Assembly: GCF_029223285.1 (NCBI RefSeq)
Contig: NZ_JARHUJ010000004.1
Coordinates: 620,001 to 684,000 of the forward strand
Direction of reading: 5' to 3'
Source: Paraflavitalea sp. CAU 1676
GTDB taxonomy: Bacteria > Bacteroidota > Bacteroidia > Chitinophagales > Chitinophagaceae
DNA length: 64,000 nucleotides
The notes beneath the pieces were generated by a model. That model saw only the letters and a program-made list of their open reading frames with translations. It searched no databases and was not told the DNA's origin. Shown here piece after piece: positions 1-9,382 of this stretch. A program made the position numbers and the translations under genes. How positions within the stretch are numbered: the stretch's first letter is position 1; each line of letters starts with the position of its first letter.

Positions 1-1
1 C

Positions 2-3000
2 GATCCTGCTGCAACCCCCGCGGCCAATATTCTGGTAGAGAATCCACGTAAACAGGTGACCGCATTGAACATCAGCGATAAGGGAACAAAAATGATTATC
101 ACCAGCGCGAAGATCACTGTTCAGCTGGACAAGAAATCGCTGAGCCTTAGCATCCTCAACGGCGAAAACAAAAGCGTCGTTGAAGTAACCAATCTTTTTG
201 AGCTTACGAAGAAACAAGCTACGCTGAGGTTAAAGGAACAACCCCAGGAATACTTCTATGGCGGCGGTGTTCAAAATGGTAGGTTCTCACATAAAGGGAA
301 ATCCATCGCCATCGAAAATCAAAACAGCTGGACCGATGGTGGCGTCGCTTCTCCAACTCCTTATTACTGGTCTACCAATGGGTACGGTTTTATGTGGTAC
401 ACCTTTAAGAAAGGCAAGTACGATTTCGGCGCCCATGAAAAAGGGGTAGTCACCCTTTCGCACGAAACCGACTACCTCGATGTCTTTTTTATGGTAAATG
501 CAAAGCCGGTATCCCTGCTCAATGACTTTTACCAACTTACCGGCAACCCGGTCCTCATACCCAAATTTGGTTTCTACGAAGGCCACCTCAATGCCTATAA
601 CCGTGATTATTGGAAGCAGGATTCGTCCGGCATCGCATTCGAAGATGGAAAACGCTATAAAGAAAACCAGAAAGACAATGGCGGCACCAAAGAGTCTTTG
701 AACGGAGAAAAGAACAACTACCAATTCTCAGCCCGTGCCGTGATCGATCGTTATAAAGCACACGATATGCCATTTGGGTGGATCCTGCCCAACGATGGCT
801 ACGGAGCTGGCTATGGCCAAACGGGTACTTTGGACAGCAATATCCTAAACCTGAAATCCTTCGGTGATTATGCCAGGCAGCAAGGCGTACAAATAGGCCT
901 TTGGACACAGTCGGACCTGCACCCCAAAGACGGCATCAGTGCATTGTTGCAACGGGATATCGAGAAAGAAGTTGGCGTTGCCGGTGTACGGGTGCTTAAA
1001 ACGGATGTGGCCTGGGTAGGCAGAGGATATTCCTTCGGCCTCAATGGCGTTGCCGACGCAGCCCATATTATGCCGAAGTTTGGCAATGAGGCGCGTCCCT
1101 TCATCATTTCCCTCGACGGCTGGGCCGGCACCCAACGTTACGCAACGATATGGTCCGGCGATCAAACCGGCGGCGTGTGGGAGTACATACGCTTTCACAT
1201 CCCTACCTACCTGGGCACTGGCTTATCTGGCCAGCCCAACATCACATCGGATATGGATGGCATATTTGGCGGTAAGAGTACTCCGGTGAATGTTCGGGAT
1301 TTTCAATGGAAGACATTTACGCCCATGCAATTGAACATGGATGGTTGGGGTGCCAACGAGAAATACCCGCACGCGCTCGGTGAACCAGCTACTTCCATCA
1401 ACCGCACGTATTTAAAACTGAAATCCTCCCTGCTCCCTTATGCCTACAGTATCGCTAAAGAAGCGGTGCACGGGCTGCCCATGATCCGGGCCATGTTCCT
1501 GGAATATCCAAATCAGTATACGCTGGGGAAAGCAACACAATATCAATACTTGTATGGTCCGGGCTTCCTGGTGGCACCCATTTACAAAGAAACCAGGGCA
1601 GATGCTGCAGGCAATGATATCCGCAACGGCATTTACCTGCCCAAGGGCGAATGGATCGATTATTTCTCCGGCAATAGGTATGAAGGCAACCGCATCATCA
1701 ACAATTATGAAGTACCCCTTTGGAAATTGCCTGTATTTGTAAAAGCCGGCGCCATCATCCCGATGGTACAGCCCAATAACCAGGTTGTTGCGATCAACAA
1801 GGCCTTGCGCATCTATGAAGTTTATCCCGCTGGAAAAAATTCCTTTACTGAATACGACGATGACGGACTTACAGAGTCATATAAGAATGGCAAAGGAGTC
1901 ACCACCTTCATCGAGTCTGCCGTAGCGGGCAATACAGCCATGATCACGGTTCACCCCGCAAAAGGTAACTTCGATGGCTTTGAAAAGAATAAGGCGACTG
2001 AATTTCACATCAACGTTACTCAGGCGCCAACCGGCATTAAGGCAATAGTAGGCGGCAAACCAGTTGCGCTCAAAAAGGTCACTTCTTATGATCAGTTTTC
2101 AACCGGAACAAACGTATACTTCTATGAGGCCGCTCCCAATATGAACCAGTTTGCGACTAAGGACAGTGAATTTGAAAAGGTGGTGATCACGAAAAATCCG
2201 GTCGTCTACGTAAAGGTGGCGGCAACCGATATTATCCGGAATGCCGTAGCGCTTACCCTTACCGGTTTCCGTTTCGCCCCCAATGATCATTTACGCAAGT
2301 CCTCCGGACCGTTGACCATTCCGGTCCAGGCACAGGTGCTGAATTCAAACGCGCAGGCTTACACGTTACAACCAACCTGGGGCAAAGTGGCCAATGCCGA
2401 CTACTATGAAATAGAATTTCAAGACCAGCTCTACAGCACGATCAAAGACAATGCGTTTTTATTTGAAGATTTAGTTCCTGAAACTGTTTACGATTTTAAG
2501 CTGCGGGCAGTTAATAAAACGGGAATGTCCGCCTGGAAGCAGTTCAGCGGTAAAACAAAGGTTAATCCGCTTGAGTTTGCTATCAAAAACATAACGGCAG
2601 AAGCATCGGCCCCTGCACAGGAAGGAGCAGAAATAGCCAGCTTATTTGATTTTGATGAAAGCAGTATGTGGCACACGCAATGGGGATCGAAGGCCGTGCC
2701 CTTTACGTTTACCATCGACCTTAATTCAACCAACCAGCTTGAAAAATTACAATACCTGCCCCGCAACAGAGGTAATGGTATTTTGTTGAAAGGAACGATC
2801 GCTTACAGCGAAGACAAAGTAACCTGGTCGGCACCCAGCCCCTTTGAATGGGCCAGGAATGGCGACACAAAAGAGGTCCAGTTCCCCAACCATCCAATGG
2901 CAAAATATATCAGGATAACAGTAGCAGACGCCGTAGGTGGATTTGGTTCAGGCCGCGAGTTGTATGTGTTTAAAGTACCCGGTTCTGCCAGTTTCATTCC

Positions 3001-3586
3001 CGGCGATATCAACAACGACAACAAGATCGATCAAAACGACCTTACATCTTATATCAATTATACAGGATTACGAAAGGGGGATGCAGACTTTGAAGGCTAT
3101 GTGAGCAAAGGCGATGTTAATAAGAATAACCTGATCGATGCCTTCGATATATCTCAGGTGGCTACCCGTCTTGCGGAGGAAGAGAGTGCCCCTCAAAATG
3201 ATAGTATAGCCGGCACCATTGAGATCAGTACTGCCAAAAGATCCTGCAATAAAGGCGAGGTGATTGAAATTAGTGTAAAAGGAGTCAACCTGAAGTCGGT
3301 GAATGCGCTCAGCTTCGCTTTGCCCTATAGCCAGCAGGACTTTGAATTCGTGGGTATCGTACCGCGTGCAACTAAGAATATGCAAAACATGACGAATGAC
3401 CGCCTGCACAGCAACGGGAAAAAGTCATTTTATCCCACGTTTGTAAATGTTGGCAACCAGCAAACATTGCAAGGAACAGGCGAATTGTTTGTGATTAAAC
3501 TGATGGCGAAACGAAAGCTGGATGTAGATATCAAGCCAACCGATGGGTTGATGGTCGACAGGCAGTTGAATGTTATCAGGTTCTAA
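2..3586 (+). CDS. GH31 family glycosidase/transglucosidase with FN3, F5/8-C, dockerin-like and cohesin-like modules (5' truncated)
   Basis: The reading frame is open to the window edge, so the N-terminus and any signal peptide are missing; the GTG at 56 is unlikely to be the true start. Numbering from that GTG, the GH31 barrel covers about residues 70-480. The likely nucleophile is D317 in KTDVAWVG and the acid/base D369 in WSGDQ. The surrounding sequence (ISLDGWAG, SGDQTGG, SDMDGIFGG) resembles the 6-alpha-glucosyltransferase/cycloalternan-type branch more than plain alpha-glucosidases. A DUF5110-like beta domain follows (TEYDDDGLTESY), then an FN3 domain (about 769-835), an F5/8-type C domain (840-973), two dockerin-like calcium loops (GDINNDNKIDQ and GDVNKNNLID, 983-1040) and a cohesin-like beta-sandwich (1057-1176). 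Family assignment is firm; substrate and transferase versus hydrolase activity are inferred. It ends at a strong hairpin shared with the convergent kinase. Confidence 0.9.
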   Translation, partial: DPAATPAANILVENPRKQVTALNISDKGTKMIITSAKITVQLDKKSLSLSILNGENKSVVEVTNLFELTKKQATLRLKEQPQEYFYGGGVQNGRFSHKGKSIAIENQNSWTDGGVASPTPYYWSTNGYGFMWYTFKKGKYDFGAHEKGVVTLSHETDYLDVFFMVNAKPVSLLNDFYQLTGNPVLIPKFGFYEGHLNAYNRDYWKQDSSGIAFEDGKRYKENQKDNGGTKESLNGEKNNYQFSARAVIDRYKAHDMPFGWILPNDGYGAGYGQTGTLDSNILNLKSFGDYARQQGVQIGLWTQSDLHPKDGISALLQRDIEKEVGVAGVRVLKTDVAWVGRGYSFGLNGVADAAHIMPKFGNEARPFIISLDGWAGTQRYATIWSGDQTGGVWEYIRFHIPTYLGTGLSGQPNITSDMDGIFGGKSTPVNVRDFQWKTFTPMQLNMDGWGANEKYPHALGEPATSINRTYLKLKSSLLPYAYSIAKEAVHGLPMIRAMFLEYPNQYTLGKATQYQYLYGPGFLVAPIYKETRADAAGNDIRNGIYLPKGEWIDYFSGNRYEGNRIINNYEVPLWKLPVFVKAGAIIPMVQPNNQVVAINKALRIYEVYPAGKNSFTEYDDDGLTESYKNGKGVTTFIESAVAGNTAMITVHPAKGNFDGFEKNKATEFHINVTQAPTGIKAIVGGKPVALKKVTSYDQFSTGTNVYFYEAAPNMNQFATKDSEFEKVVITKNPVVYVKVAATDIIRNAVALTLTGFRFAPNDHLRKSSGPLTIPVQAQVLNSNAQAYTLQPTWGKVANADYYEIEFQDQLYSTIKDNAFLFEDLVPETVYDFKLRAVNKTGMSAWKQFSGKTKVNPLEFAIKNITAEASAPAQEGAEIASLFDFDESSMWHTQWGSKAVPFTFTIDLNSTNQLEKLQYLPRNRGNGILLKGTIAYSEDKVTWSAPSPFEWARNGDTKEVQFPNHPMAKYIRITVADAVGGFGSGRELYVFKVPGSASFIPGDINNDNKIDQNDLTSYINYTGLRKGDADFEGYVSKGDVNKNNLIDAFDISQVATRLAEEESAPQNDSIAGTIEISTAKRSCNKGEVIEISVKGVNLKSVNALSFALPYSQQDFEFVGIVPRATKNMQNMTNDRLHSNGKKSFYPTFVNVGNQQTLQGTGELFVIKLMAKRKLDVDIKPTDGLMVDRQLNVIRF

Positions 3587-3617
3587 AATACAAGCCGGCA
3601 GCGATCCTGCCAGGTCA

Positions 3618-3651
3618 GCAAAAAGCCTCTCAGCAATGGGAGGCTTTTTGC
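3618..3651. terminator. Bidirectional intrinsic terminator
   Basis: A perfect 12-bp stem, GCAAAAAGCCTC against GAGGCTTTTTGC, encloses a 10-base loop between the convergent GH31 and histidine kinase genes. A/T runs lie within both arms, so it can end transcripts from either side. Confidence 0.85.
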
Positions 3652-3660
3652 GTATTGGGA

Positions 3661-6111
3661 TCATATAGTTAACGTACTCATCCTTTCAGGTTCTCCGTTT
3701 CCGTGACGGTTGCCGTATTCTTTAGACAGATCCCTTTTCGGCGTAAACCGGATAGTCATCGTGGTTCCTTCGCTGCTCGTGATCTCAACAGTTCCGTTGA
3801 GGTCCTCAGCGAGTCCGTAAACGAGCTCCAGGCCCAGGCCCTGTTGTTTCCGGACTGCTGGCATGCCAACACCATTGTCAGCTACCTGAAGAACTGCCTG
3901 TACCTTATCCGTCATTGATAGGGTGATGATGATCGCAGGGTGCAGGATCTCTCTCGGGAAAGCGTGCTTGATAGCATTGGTAACGGTCTCATTGACGATG
4001 ATGCCAATGGGTACAGCCTGCGAGATATCGAGGTCAATCGAATCTACCACCGTTTCAAAGCGGATCTTTTGGCGCGTTTCAAATGCATCCTGGAGGTAGT
4101 TGATCAGTTCCGGCAGGTAAACCCGCATGTCAACGGATGACTTGTTATCATCCTGGTACAATTTCTGGTGCAACAAAGAGGTCGCATAGATCCTGTTCTG
4201 ACTGGCCTGGATAGCAGAAAGTGGGTCGTTTTGGCCATAGTTCGACTGCAACTCGAGCAGGCTCACAATGGTTTGCAGGTTGTTCTTTACCCGGTGGTGC
4301 ACTTCCTTCAGTAACCATTGCTTTTCATCAACCAGTTGCTGAAGCGCTTTGTTCTTTTGCCCGATTGCCCGCGCACTTCTCTGTTTCACCCGGAATTGAT
4401 TGTACAGCAGACCGGCCATCAGCGCAAGCAAAGCAAGACTTCCTATTACAATATTTCTGGTTAGCCGCGCCTGCTGCAGGTCCGACTCTTTGAGTAAACC
4501 TTCCTGTGTCAGGAACTTGATATCCTGGTCTTTTTTGGTTGTTTCATACTGAACGTTCAATTCCTGCATTTGAAAGCGTTGACGCAGGTTGAACATGGAA
4601 TCGCTGTAGAACTTGAATTGCTGCTGATGTTCATAAGCCGCCTTGTAATTGCCATCTATGGCGTCCAGTTTGCTAAGCAGCTGGTAGGTTTTCTGGTAAA
4701 AGTGGATAAAGTCATTACCCTTACTGAGGGCCAAACCCTTTTCCAATAATTGTCTGCCTTTGATATATTGTTGTTGATTGACATAGAAGCGCCCTATTAC
4801 AAGATAAAACATCAGGATGGAGCCATTGACATGCTCGGGCGGAAATCCGGAAATGGCATCCAGTACCTTTGTGTAATATCGCTCAGCGTCCTTCATTTGC
4901 CCCATTTTTTCATAGCAGTATCCGGTCCCGTAGTCTATCGATATCTTATCCATACCACCCTGTGGCGGGTAGCGGGCTACGATGGTTCTCATCCACGACA
5001 AGGCTTTGCCACCAGAACTATCGAAGGCCAGCGAGGTAGTCATTTGTGTAAAATTCTTGTACCAGAATTCCTGCGGTTCCAGGTTCATCCGGGCAATACC
5101 TTTCCTAAACCATTCATAGGCCTTTGCGTCTTCAGCAAAGAATTCATACACAGATCCTCTCCGGGCGCAGACCATACTGTACAAGAGCGAATCACCGGTC
5201 TCGGTCATAACTGCCATGCAGCTATCAACATCGTTCAATGCCGGGATATAATCAGAGCCTACAGTATGAATATAAGAACGTACAAAGTAATTGTCCATGG
5301 TATGGCGGTAACCGGTTGCTTGTTCCAGCGCGATCACTTCTGCCAGTTTGGGAATAGCCAACCGGTAATCGATGATGAAATTATAGGTCACAATGTCCGA
5401 TAGCACCTCAATAGCCTGTTCTTTTAAACCCAATTGCTGATAATCATGGAAAGCTTTTTCGAGATACTGCAGCCGGAGGGTATCACTAAATGGCAGATGC
5501 AGCGCCCATTGATGAAAGGCCATCGCTTTACGCTGGCTGATCTCTTTGGGCGCAAAGCGATTGGCCACGGCAGCAAAAAGCTTTTCACCTTCATCCATCA
5601 TCCCTTGCTGGTAAAGTAATTCTCCCTGCAAGGCATCGCATTCTGTTTTCCAGCGTTCCGTGGTACCAGCTGTACGTGCAGCTGTCAGATACTTTTTAGC
5701 ATTATCAAGGTCTGCTGAATCTTTGCCTGTTTGGTGCAGATAGTAGATGACCAACTCCAAAAGTAGGCGAGTTTTTCGTTCGCCGCTTGCCTGCGCCGCC
5801 ACAGCGGCAACGCGCTCAGGAGCTCGCTGCTGCAGCCATTCCACCTCTTGCTGCAAGCCGGGGTCATAGATCATTTCGTCGTAGGGAAACTGGCGATTGA
5901 TGCCGTATACGTGACAGGCATATTGCACGGAACTGTCGAGGTCCCACTGACCTTGAAAGACCATATAAATGAACCGTCCCATATTTTTTGTCAGCAGCCT
6001 CTTCTGCGGTTCATTATAGTGTTTGAGTGTTTGATACAACCTGGTTGGCTGAGCAGCTGCCAGGTAACAGCAGCAAAGAGCCATCAAACAGATAAGCAAG
6101 GTCTTTTGCAT
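3661..6111 (-). CDS. TPR-containing sensor histidine kinase, HisKA_2 type
   Basis: An 816-residue two-component sensor. A signal peptide (LLICLMALCCCYLAAAQ) leads into a long helical region with TPR-like pairs (about 25-530), placed outside the cytoplasmic membrane. One membrane segment (about 548-568, IVIGSLALLALMAGLLY) follows. The cytoplasmic kinase has a HisKA_2-type phosphoacceptor, HHRVKNNLQT, with H605 or H606 as the phosphate site. The ATPase domain has an N-box VNETVTNAIKHAF, a G1 box VADNGVGMP and a G2 box GLGLELV. No response regulator is adjacent, so it is an orphan kinase here. Signal and output are unknown. It is convergent with the GH31 gene and shares its terminator. Confidence 0.92.
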   Translation of the reverse strand: MQKTLLICLMALCCCYLAAAQPTRLYQTLKHYNEPQKRLLTKNMGRFIYMVFQGQWDLDSSVQYACHVYGINRQFPYDEMIYDPGLQQEVEWLQQRAPERVAAVAAQASGERKTRLLLELVIYYLHQTGKDSADLDNAKKYLTAARTAGTTERWKTECDALQGELLYQQGMMDEGEKLFAAVANRFAPKEISQRKAMAFHQWALHLPFSDTLRLQYLEKAFHDYQQLGLKEQAIEVLSDIVTYNFIIDYRLAIPKLAEVIALEQATGYRHTMDNYFVRSYIHTVGSDYIPALNDVDSCMAVMTETGDSLLYSMVCARRGSVYEFFAEDAKAYEWFRKGIARMNLEPQEFWYKNFTQMTTSLAFDSSGGKALSWMRTIVARYPPQGGMDKISIDYGTGYCYEKMGQMKDAERYYTKVLDAISGFPPEHVNGSILMFYLVIGRFYVNQQQYIKGRQLLEKGLALSKGNDFIHFYQKTYQLLSKLDAIDGNYKAAYEHQQQFKFYSDSMFNLRQRFQMQELNVQYETTKKDQDIKFLTQEGLLKESDLQQARLTRNIVIGSLALLALMAGLLYNQFRVKQRSARAIGQKNKALQQLVDEKQWLLKEVHHRVKNNLQTIVSLLELQSNYGQNDPLSAIQASQNRIYATSLLHQKLYQDDNKSSVDMRVYLPELINYLQDAFETRQKIRFETVVDSIDLDISQAVPIGIIVNETVTNAIKHAFPREILHPAIIITLSMTDKVQAVLQVADNGVGMPAVRKQQGLGLELVYGLAEDLNGTVEITSSEGTTMTIRFTPKRDLSKEYGNRHGNGEPERMSTLTI

Positions 6112-6355
6112 ACGGGTATTATTTAGATTGGCACGGGAGAGCAGGGCTGGCTGGCATTATCGAAATCAGTGATGCGGATTGTGCGGGAGGCGGATTGAAT
6201 CGCAAGATTGAACTGGGCGTTGAATATTTGCGCCAACAAATGTACGGCTTCCCGATTTTCCAACATGCGTCATTTTCACCCCGCCACCTGTCCACTTCAC
6301 GGTCCGATCTGTCCGATTGCCCTCAAAATCAATTCCTTCCGCAGAACCTTCGGAT

Positions 6356-6363
6356 TACATTTG
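6356..6363 (+). promoter_or_regulatory. Candidate -7 box upstream of the alpha/beta hydrolase
   Basis: TACATTTG matches the Bacteroidota -7 consensus TAnnTTTG, 60 bases before the ATG. No clear -33 TTG is seen at the usual spacing. The rest of the 312-base gap (6112-6423) between this gene and the divergent kinase shows no further gene or strong repeat. Confidence 0.35.
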
Positions 6364-6423
6364 TGTTGTCGGCGGGCATTAGAATGCGCCGCGACCTAAA
6401 AACCACTTAAAATAGTTCATCAT

Positions 6424-7464
6424 ATGAAAGCGATCATCAAACTCAACCGCTCCTTGAGCACAACTATCTTTGTTCTTGCCAGTTTCATACTGGCCCCAGC
6501 AGCTTTAATGGCATCAGACGCACACGATACTTCAAAGGTCCAGGCTGCTTCTATCGCATCAGCAACTGCTTTCGACAACATCAAACAGATCAGGGCCGGA
6601 TTGCTCGATGTAGGTTATGCAGAAATTGGTCCCCACAATGGTCAGCCGGTCATCCTCCTGCATGGCTGGCCCTACGATATACACAGCTACGAAGCAACTG
6701 CAGCGTTGCTGGCAGATAAAGGATTTAGAGTGATCGTTCCCCACCTGAGGGGGCATGGTACCACACACTTCCTGTCCGATAAAACATTCCGGAACGGGCA
6801 ACAAGCTGCGGTGGCGGGTGATATCATTGCATTGATGGATGCGCTCCAAATCAAAACGGCCATTTTGGGAGGCTTCGATTGGGGAGCCAGAACTGCCGAT
6901 ATTATCGCGGCCCTGTGGCCCGAACGGGTAAAGGCGTTGGTTTCAGTGAACGGTTACCTTATCAATAACCTCGAGAAAAACAAACAACCCCTTGCTCCAA
7001 AAGTTGAACTGGGCTGGTGGTATCAATTCTATTTCGCGACCGAAAGGGGCAAACAAGGGTACACGCAAAACTATTCCGACTTCAACAAACTGATCTGGAA
7101 AACAGTTTCGCCCAAATGGGATTTTGATTCTGCAACATTCAATCGCTCGGCCGCTTCGTTCAACAACCCCGATTATGTGCCCATTGTATTGCACAATTAT
7201 CGCTGGAGACTGAGCCAGGAGCCAGGCGAAAAACAGTATGATGCCATAGAAGCCAAACTGGCCGCCCGCCCCGCCATTTCGGTACCGGCTGTTACCCTCG
7301 ATGGAGATGCTGACGGCGTAGTGCCTGCCAGTGACGGATCGGCTTTTGCAAAATTGTTTACGGCAAAACATGTGCACCATATCGTTAAGGGTGCAGGGCA
7401 TAATCTTCCCCAGGAAGCGCCCCAGGCATTTGCCGATGCCATTATAGAAGCGGGCAATTTATGA
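6424..7464 (+). CDS. Exported alpha/beta hydrolase, epoxide hydrolase-like
   Basis: A 346-residue alpha/beta-hydrolase-fold enzyme with an N-terminal hydrophobic signal (about 11-31). The oxyanion-hole motif HGWP is at 80-83. The nucleophile elbow GGFDWGA places Asp152 where lipases have Ser, as in epoxide hydrolases and haloalkane dehalogenases. The catalytic His is probably H326 (GAGHNLPQ), and an acidic residue lies in the TLDGDADGVV strand. Asp nucleophile plus HGWP argues for an epoxide-hydrolase-type mechanism; the substrate is unknown. It ends 52 bases before the LytS-type kinase, so co-transcription is possible though the functions are not obviously linked. Confidence 0.85.
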   Translation: MKAIIKLNRSLSTTIFVLASFILAPAALMASDAHDTSKVQAASIASATAFDNIKQIRAGLLDVGYAEIGPHNGQPVILLHGWPYDIHSYEATAALLADKGFRVIVPHLRGHGTTHFLSDKTFRNGQQAAVAGDIIALMDALQIKTAILGGFDWGARTADIIAALWPERVKALVSVNGYLINNLEKNKQPLAPKVELGWWYQFYFATERGKQGYTQNYSDFNKLIWKTVSPKWDFDSATFNRSAASFNNPDYVPIVLHNYRWRLSQEPGEKQYDAIEAKLAARPAISVPAVTLDGDADGVVPASDGSAFAKLFTAKHVHHIVKGAGHNLPQEAPQAFADAIIEAGNL

Positions 7465-7516
7465 CCGGTAGATATTTCAAAAATTTTACCTTCACCAATT
7501 AATAAAGAAGTTTTTG

Positions 7517-8536
7517 ATGAAAAGAACTGCATTGAAGATTTCACCCGCCTTGATCTGGGGCAGTTCCCTGCTGCTGGGCCTATTATCTTCAGTGCCACAA
7601 CTTGCTTCCCGGCATTTCAATCCCGCGGAAGCCATCGTGAACGCGGCCATAACGGCCGCTTTCGCGTTGTTGATGTGGTACTTCAATATCTATGTCATCT
7701 CCCGCAGAAGTAATCAGCCGCGAAAACAAAGTATTTCCTATTCCCGGTTGATGAGCAGTCTGCTGTTCGGCCTCGTAGTAATGCTGGTGCTCGCCTATAT
7801 ACAACAGTTGATATTGTCGCATATCGATTTCGGTCCTGCTATGTTGATGGTAGAAGTACGCGGTATACTGATCAACCTGATCTTTTACATGTTCCTTCAT
7901 CTCTTGCAACAGAACCATGAGAACCAGCAGGTCAACATGGAGCTGGAAACCATCCGCAACGAACATTTGAGTGCACAGTATGAGCTGCTGAAGCAGCAGG
8001 TCAATCCGCATTTCCTGTTCAATAGCCTCAATACCTTAAAGGCAATGGTCGAAAGCGGGGAAAAGGAAGCTGTTCCGTTTATTATTAAACTGTCTAATTT
8101 TTATAGGTATACCCTGGAGAGCCGTAAACTCGATCTCATTCATGTACAGGAAGAGATGGAGATTCTCAACGCTTACCTCTTTTTGCAGAAGGCTCGTTTC
8201 GAAGAGGGGTTTATCTTTAAGAACTCCCTCAGTTCGGGCACGCTTGCCACGTTGATCCCGCCGTTTACCTTGCAACTGCTGGTAGAAAACTGCCTTAAGC
8301 ACAATATCGTATCGCTCGAAAAACCATTACATATTCACCTGTATGAAGAGAACGGCATGATCGTTCTGGAGAATCCTGTGCAATTGAAGAGCGGCGAAAA
8401 CAGTTCCCTGGGTGTAGGATTGAAGAATATTGAATTACGCTACAGCCATTTTATCGATAAGAAGGTTGAGATAGCCAACGATCAACAAGTATTCAAAATA
8501 AAACTTCCTTTAATATATGAACATCATCATCATTGA
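7517..8536 (+). CDS. LytS/YehU-family membrane sensor histidine kinase
   Basis: A 339-residue kinase of the His_kinase (PF06580) family. Four predicted membrane helices lie in the first 140 residues. The phosphoacceptor motif KQQVNPHFLFNSLNT is followed by a short ATPase domain with LLVENCLKHN and GVGLKNIELRY. I prefer the ATG at 7517 to the TTG just before it, because AAAGAAG precedes it at ribosome-binding distance. The last codons, GAA CAT CAT CAT CAT TGA, overlap the first codons of the response regulator by 20 bases, a strong sign of translational coupling. It should phosphorylate or otherwise control the LytTR regulator downstream. The signal is unknown. Confidence 0.93.
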   Translation: MKRTALKISPALIWGSSLLLGLLSSVPQLASRHFNPAEAIVNAAITAAFALLMWYFNIYVISRRSNQPRKQSISYSRLMSSLLFGLVVMLVLAYIQQLILSHIDFGPAMLMVEVRGILINLIFYMFLHLLQQNHENQQVNMELETIRNEHLSAQYELLKQQVNPHFLFNSLNTLKAMVESGEKEAVPFIIKLSNFYRYTLESRKLDLIHVQEEMEILNAYLFLQKARFEEGFIFKNSLSSGTLATLIPPFTLQLLVENCLKHNIVSLEKPLHIHLYEENGMIVLENPVQLKSGENSSLGVGLKNIELRYSHFIDKKVEIANDQQVFKIKLPLIYEHHHH

Positions 8537-9278
8537 AGATGAATTAAAGACCGCCCGATCGTTGGAGAACATGATTCTGGAGTTGAGGCCCAATGCAAAG
8601 ATCATCGGCCGGTACCAGAGTGTGGAAAGCTCGGTGAAGGCACTTTCGGAGGGACCGGCGCCCGATCTCATCTTTATGGATATACAGCTGGCCGATGGGG
8701 TCAGTTTCGAGATCTTTAAATCGGTGAAGATCACTTGCCCGGTAGTCTTTTGTACGGCCTACGATGAGTATTCGCTGGAGGCTTTCAAAAGTAATGGAGT
8801 CGATTATGTTCTTAAGCCATTCTCAAAAGAGGATATCCAGAATGCCTTTAAGAAAGTCGATGAATTGAAGAACTTCTTTCAGCAAAAGGCAACACCCGAC
8901 CTCACAGACCTGCTGTCGAAATTGACGGCGCCCGCGGGTAAAACCACCTTTCTCGTATTCCAAAGTCAAAAATACCGCACTGTAAGTGTAGAAGACATAG
9001 CCTTGTTTTATATCCGGCACGATAGTACCTGGATACTCTGTTTCGATAAGCAGCAGTATACGATCAGTCAGTCGCTCGACCAGATCACCCAATCGGTATC
9101 TGCCAAACAGTTTTTCCGGTTGAACCGGCAATACCTGGTAAACTTTAAAGCTATCAAAGAGGTAGAACCCTATTTCCTGCGCAAGCTATTTGTAAAACTG
9201 GTCATCGAAACGCCAGAGAAATTACTGGTCAATAAGGAGAAATCACAAGCGTTCCTTTCCTGGATGGAAGATCGTTAA
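8517..9278 (+). CDS. LytTR-family response regulator
   Basis: A 253-residue LytR/AlgR-type DNA-binding regulator. The receiver domain (1-120) has the acidic pair E7/D8, phosphoacceptor D55 (FMDIQ) and a conserved Lys in YVLKPF. The LytTR DNA-binding domain covers about 145-250 (YRTVSVEDIALFYI, FFRLNRQYLVN). It overlaps the LytS-type kinase gene by 20 bases, so the two form a cognate pair. A strong terminator follows directly, making the pair the end of its transcript. Regulated genes cannot be named from the sequence; these pairs often act on nearby or membrane-related genes. Confidence 0.95.
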   Translation: MNIIIIEDELKTARSLENMILELRPNAKIIGRYQSVESSVKALSEGPAPDLIFMDIQLADGVSFEIFKSVKITCPVVFCTAYDEYSLEAFKSNGVDYVLKPFSKEDIQNAFKKVDELKNFFQQKATPDLTDLLSKLTAPAGKTTFLVFQSQKYRTVSVEDIALFYIRHDSTWILCFDKQQYTISQSLDQITQSVSAKQFFRLNRQYLVNFKAIKEVEPYFLRKLFVKLVIETPEKLLVNKEKSQAFLSWMEDR

Positions 9279-9283
9279 AAGAG

Positions 9284-9318
9284 ATCGCCCGACTTACTAA
9301 GTCGGGCGATTTGTTTTT
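9284..9318 (+). terminator. Intrinsic terminator after the LytS/LytTR pair
   Basis: A perfect 10-bp stem, ATCGCCCGAC against GTCGGGCGAT, with a 7-base loop is followed by TTGTTTTT. It begins six bases after the regulator's stop codon. Confidence 0.88.
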
Positions 9319-9382
9319 GGGTGTATAATGTATTCCGTCTGCAGCCGTTACCGGCGGATCAATCATTGATGTGACAGCCTCC

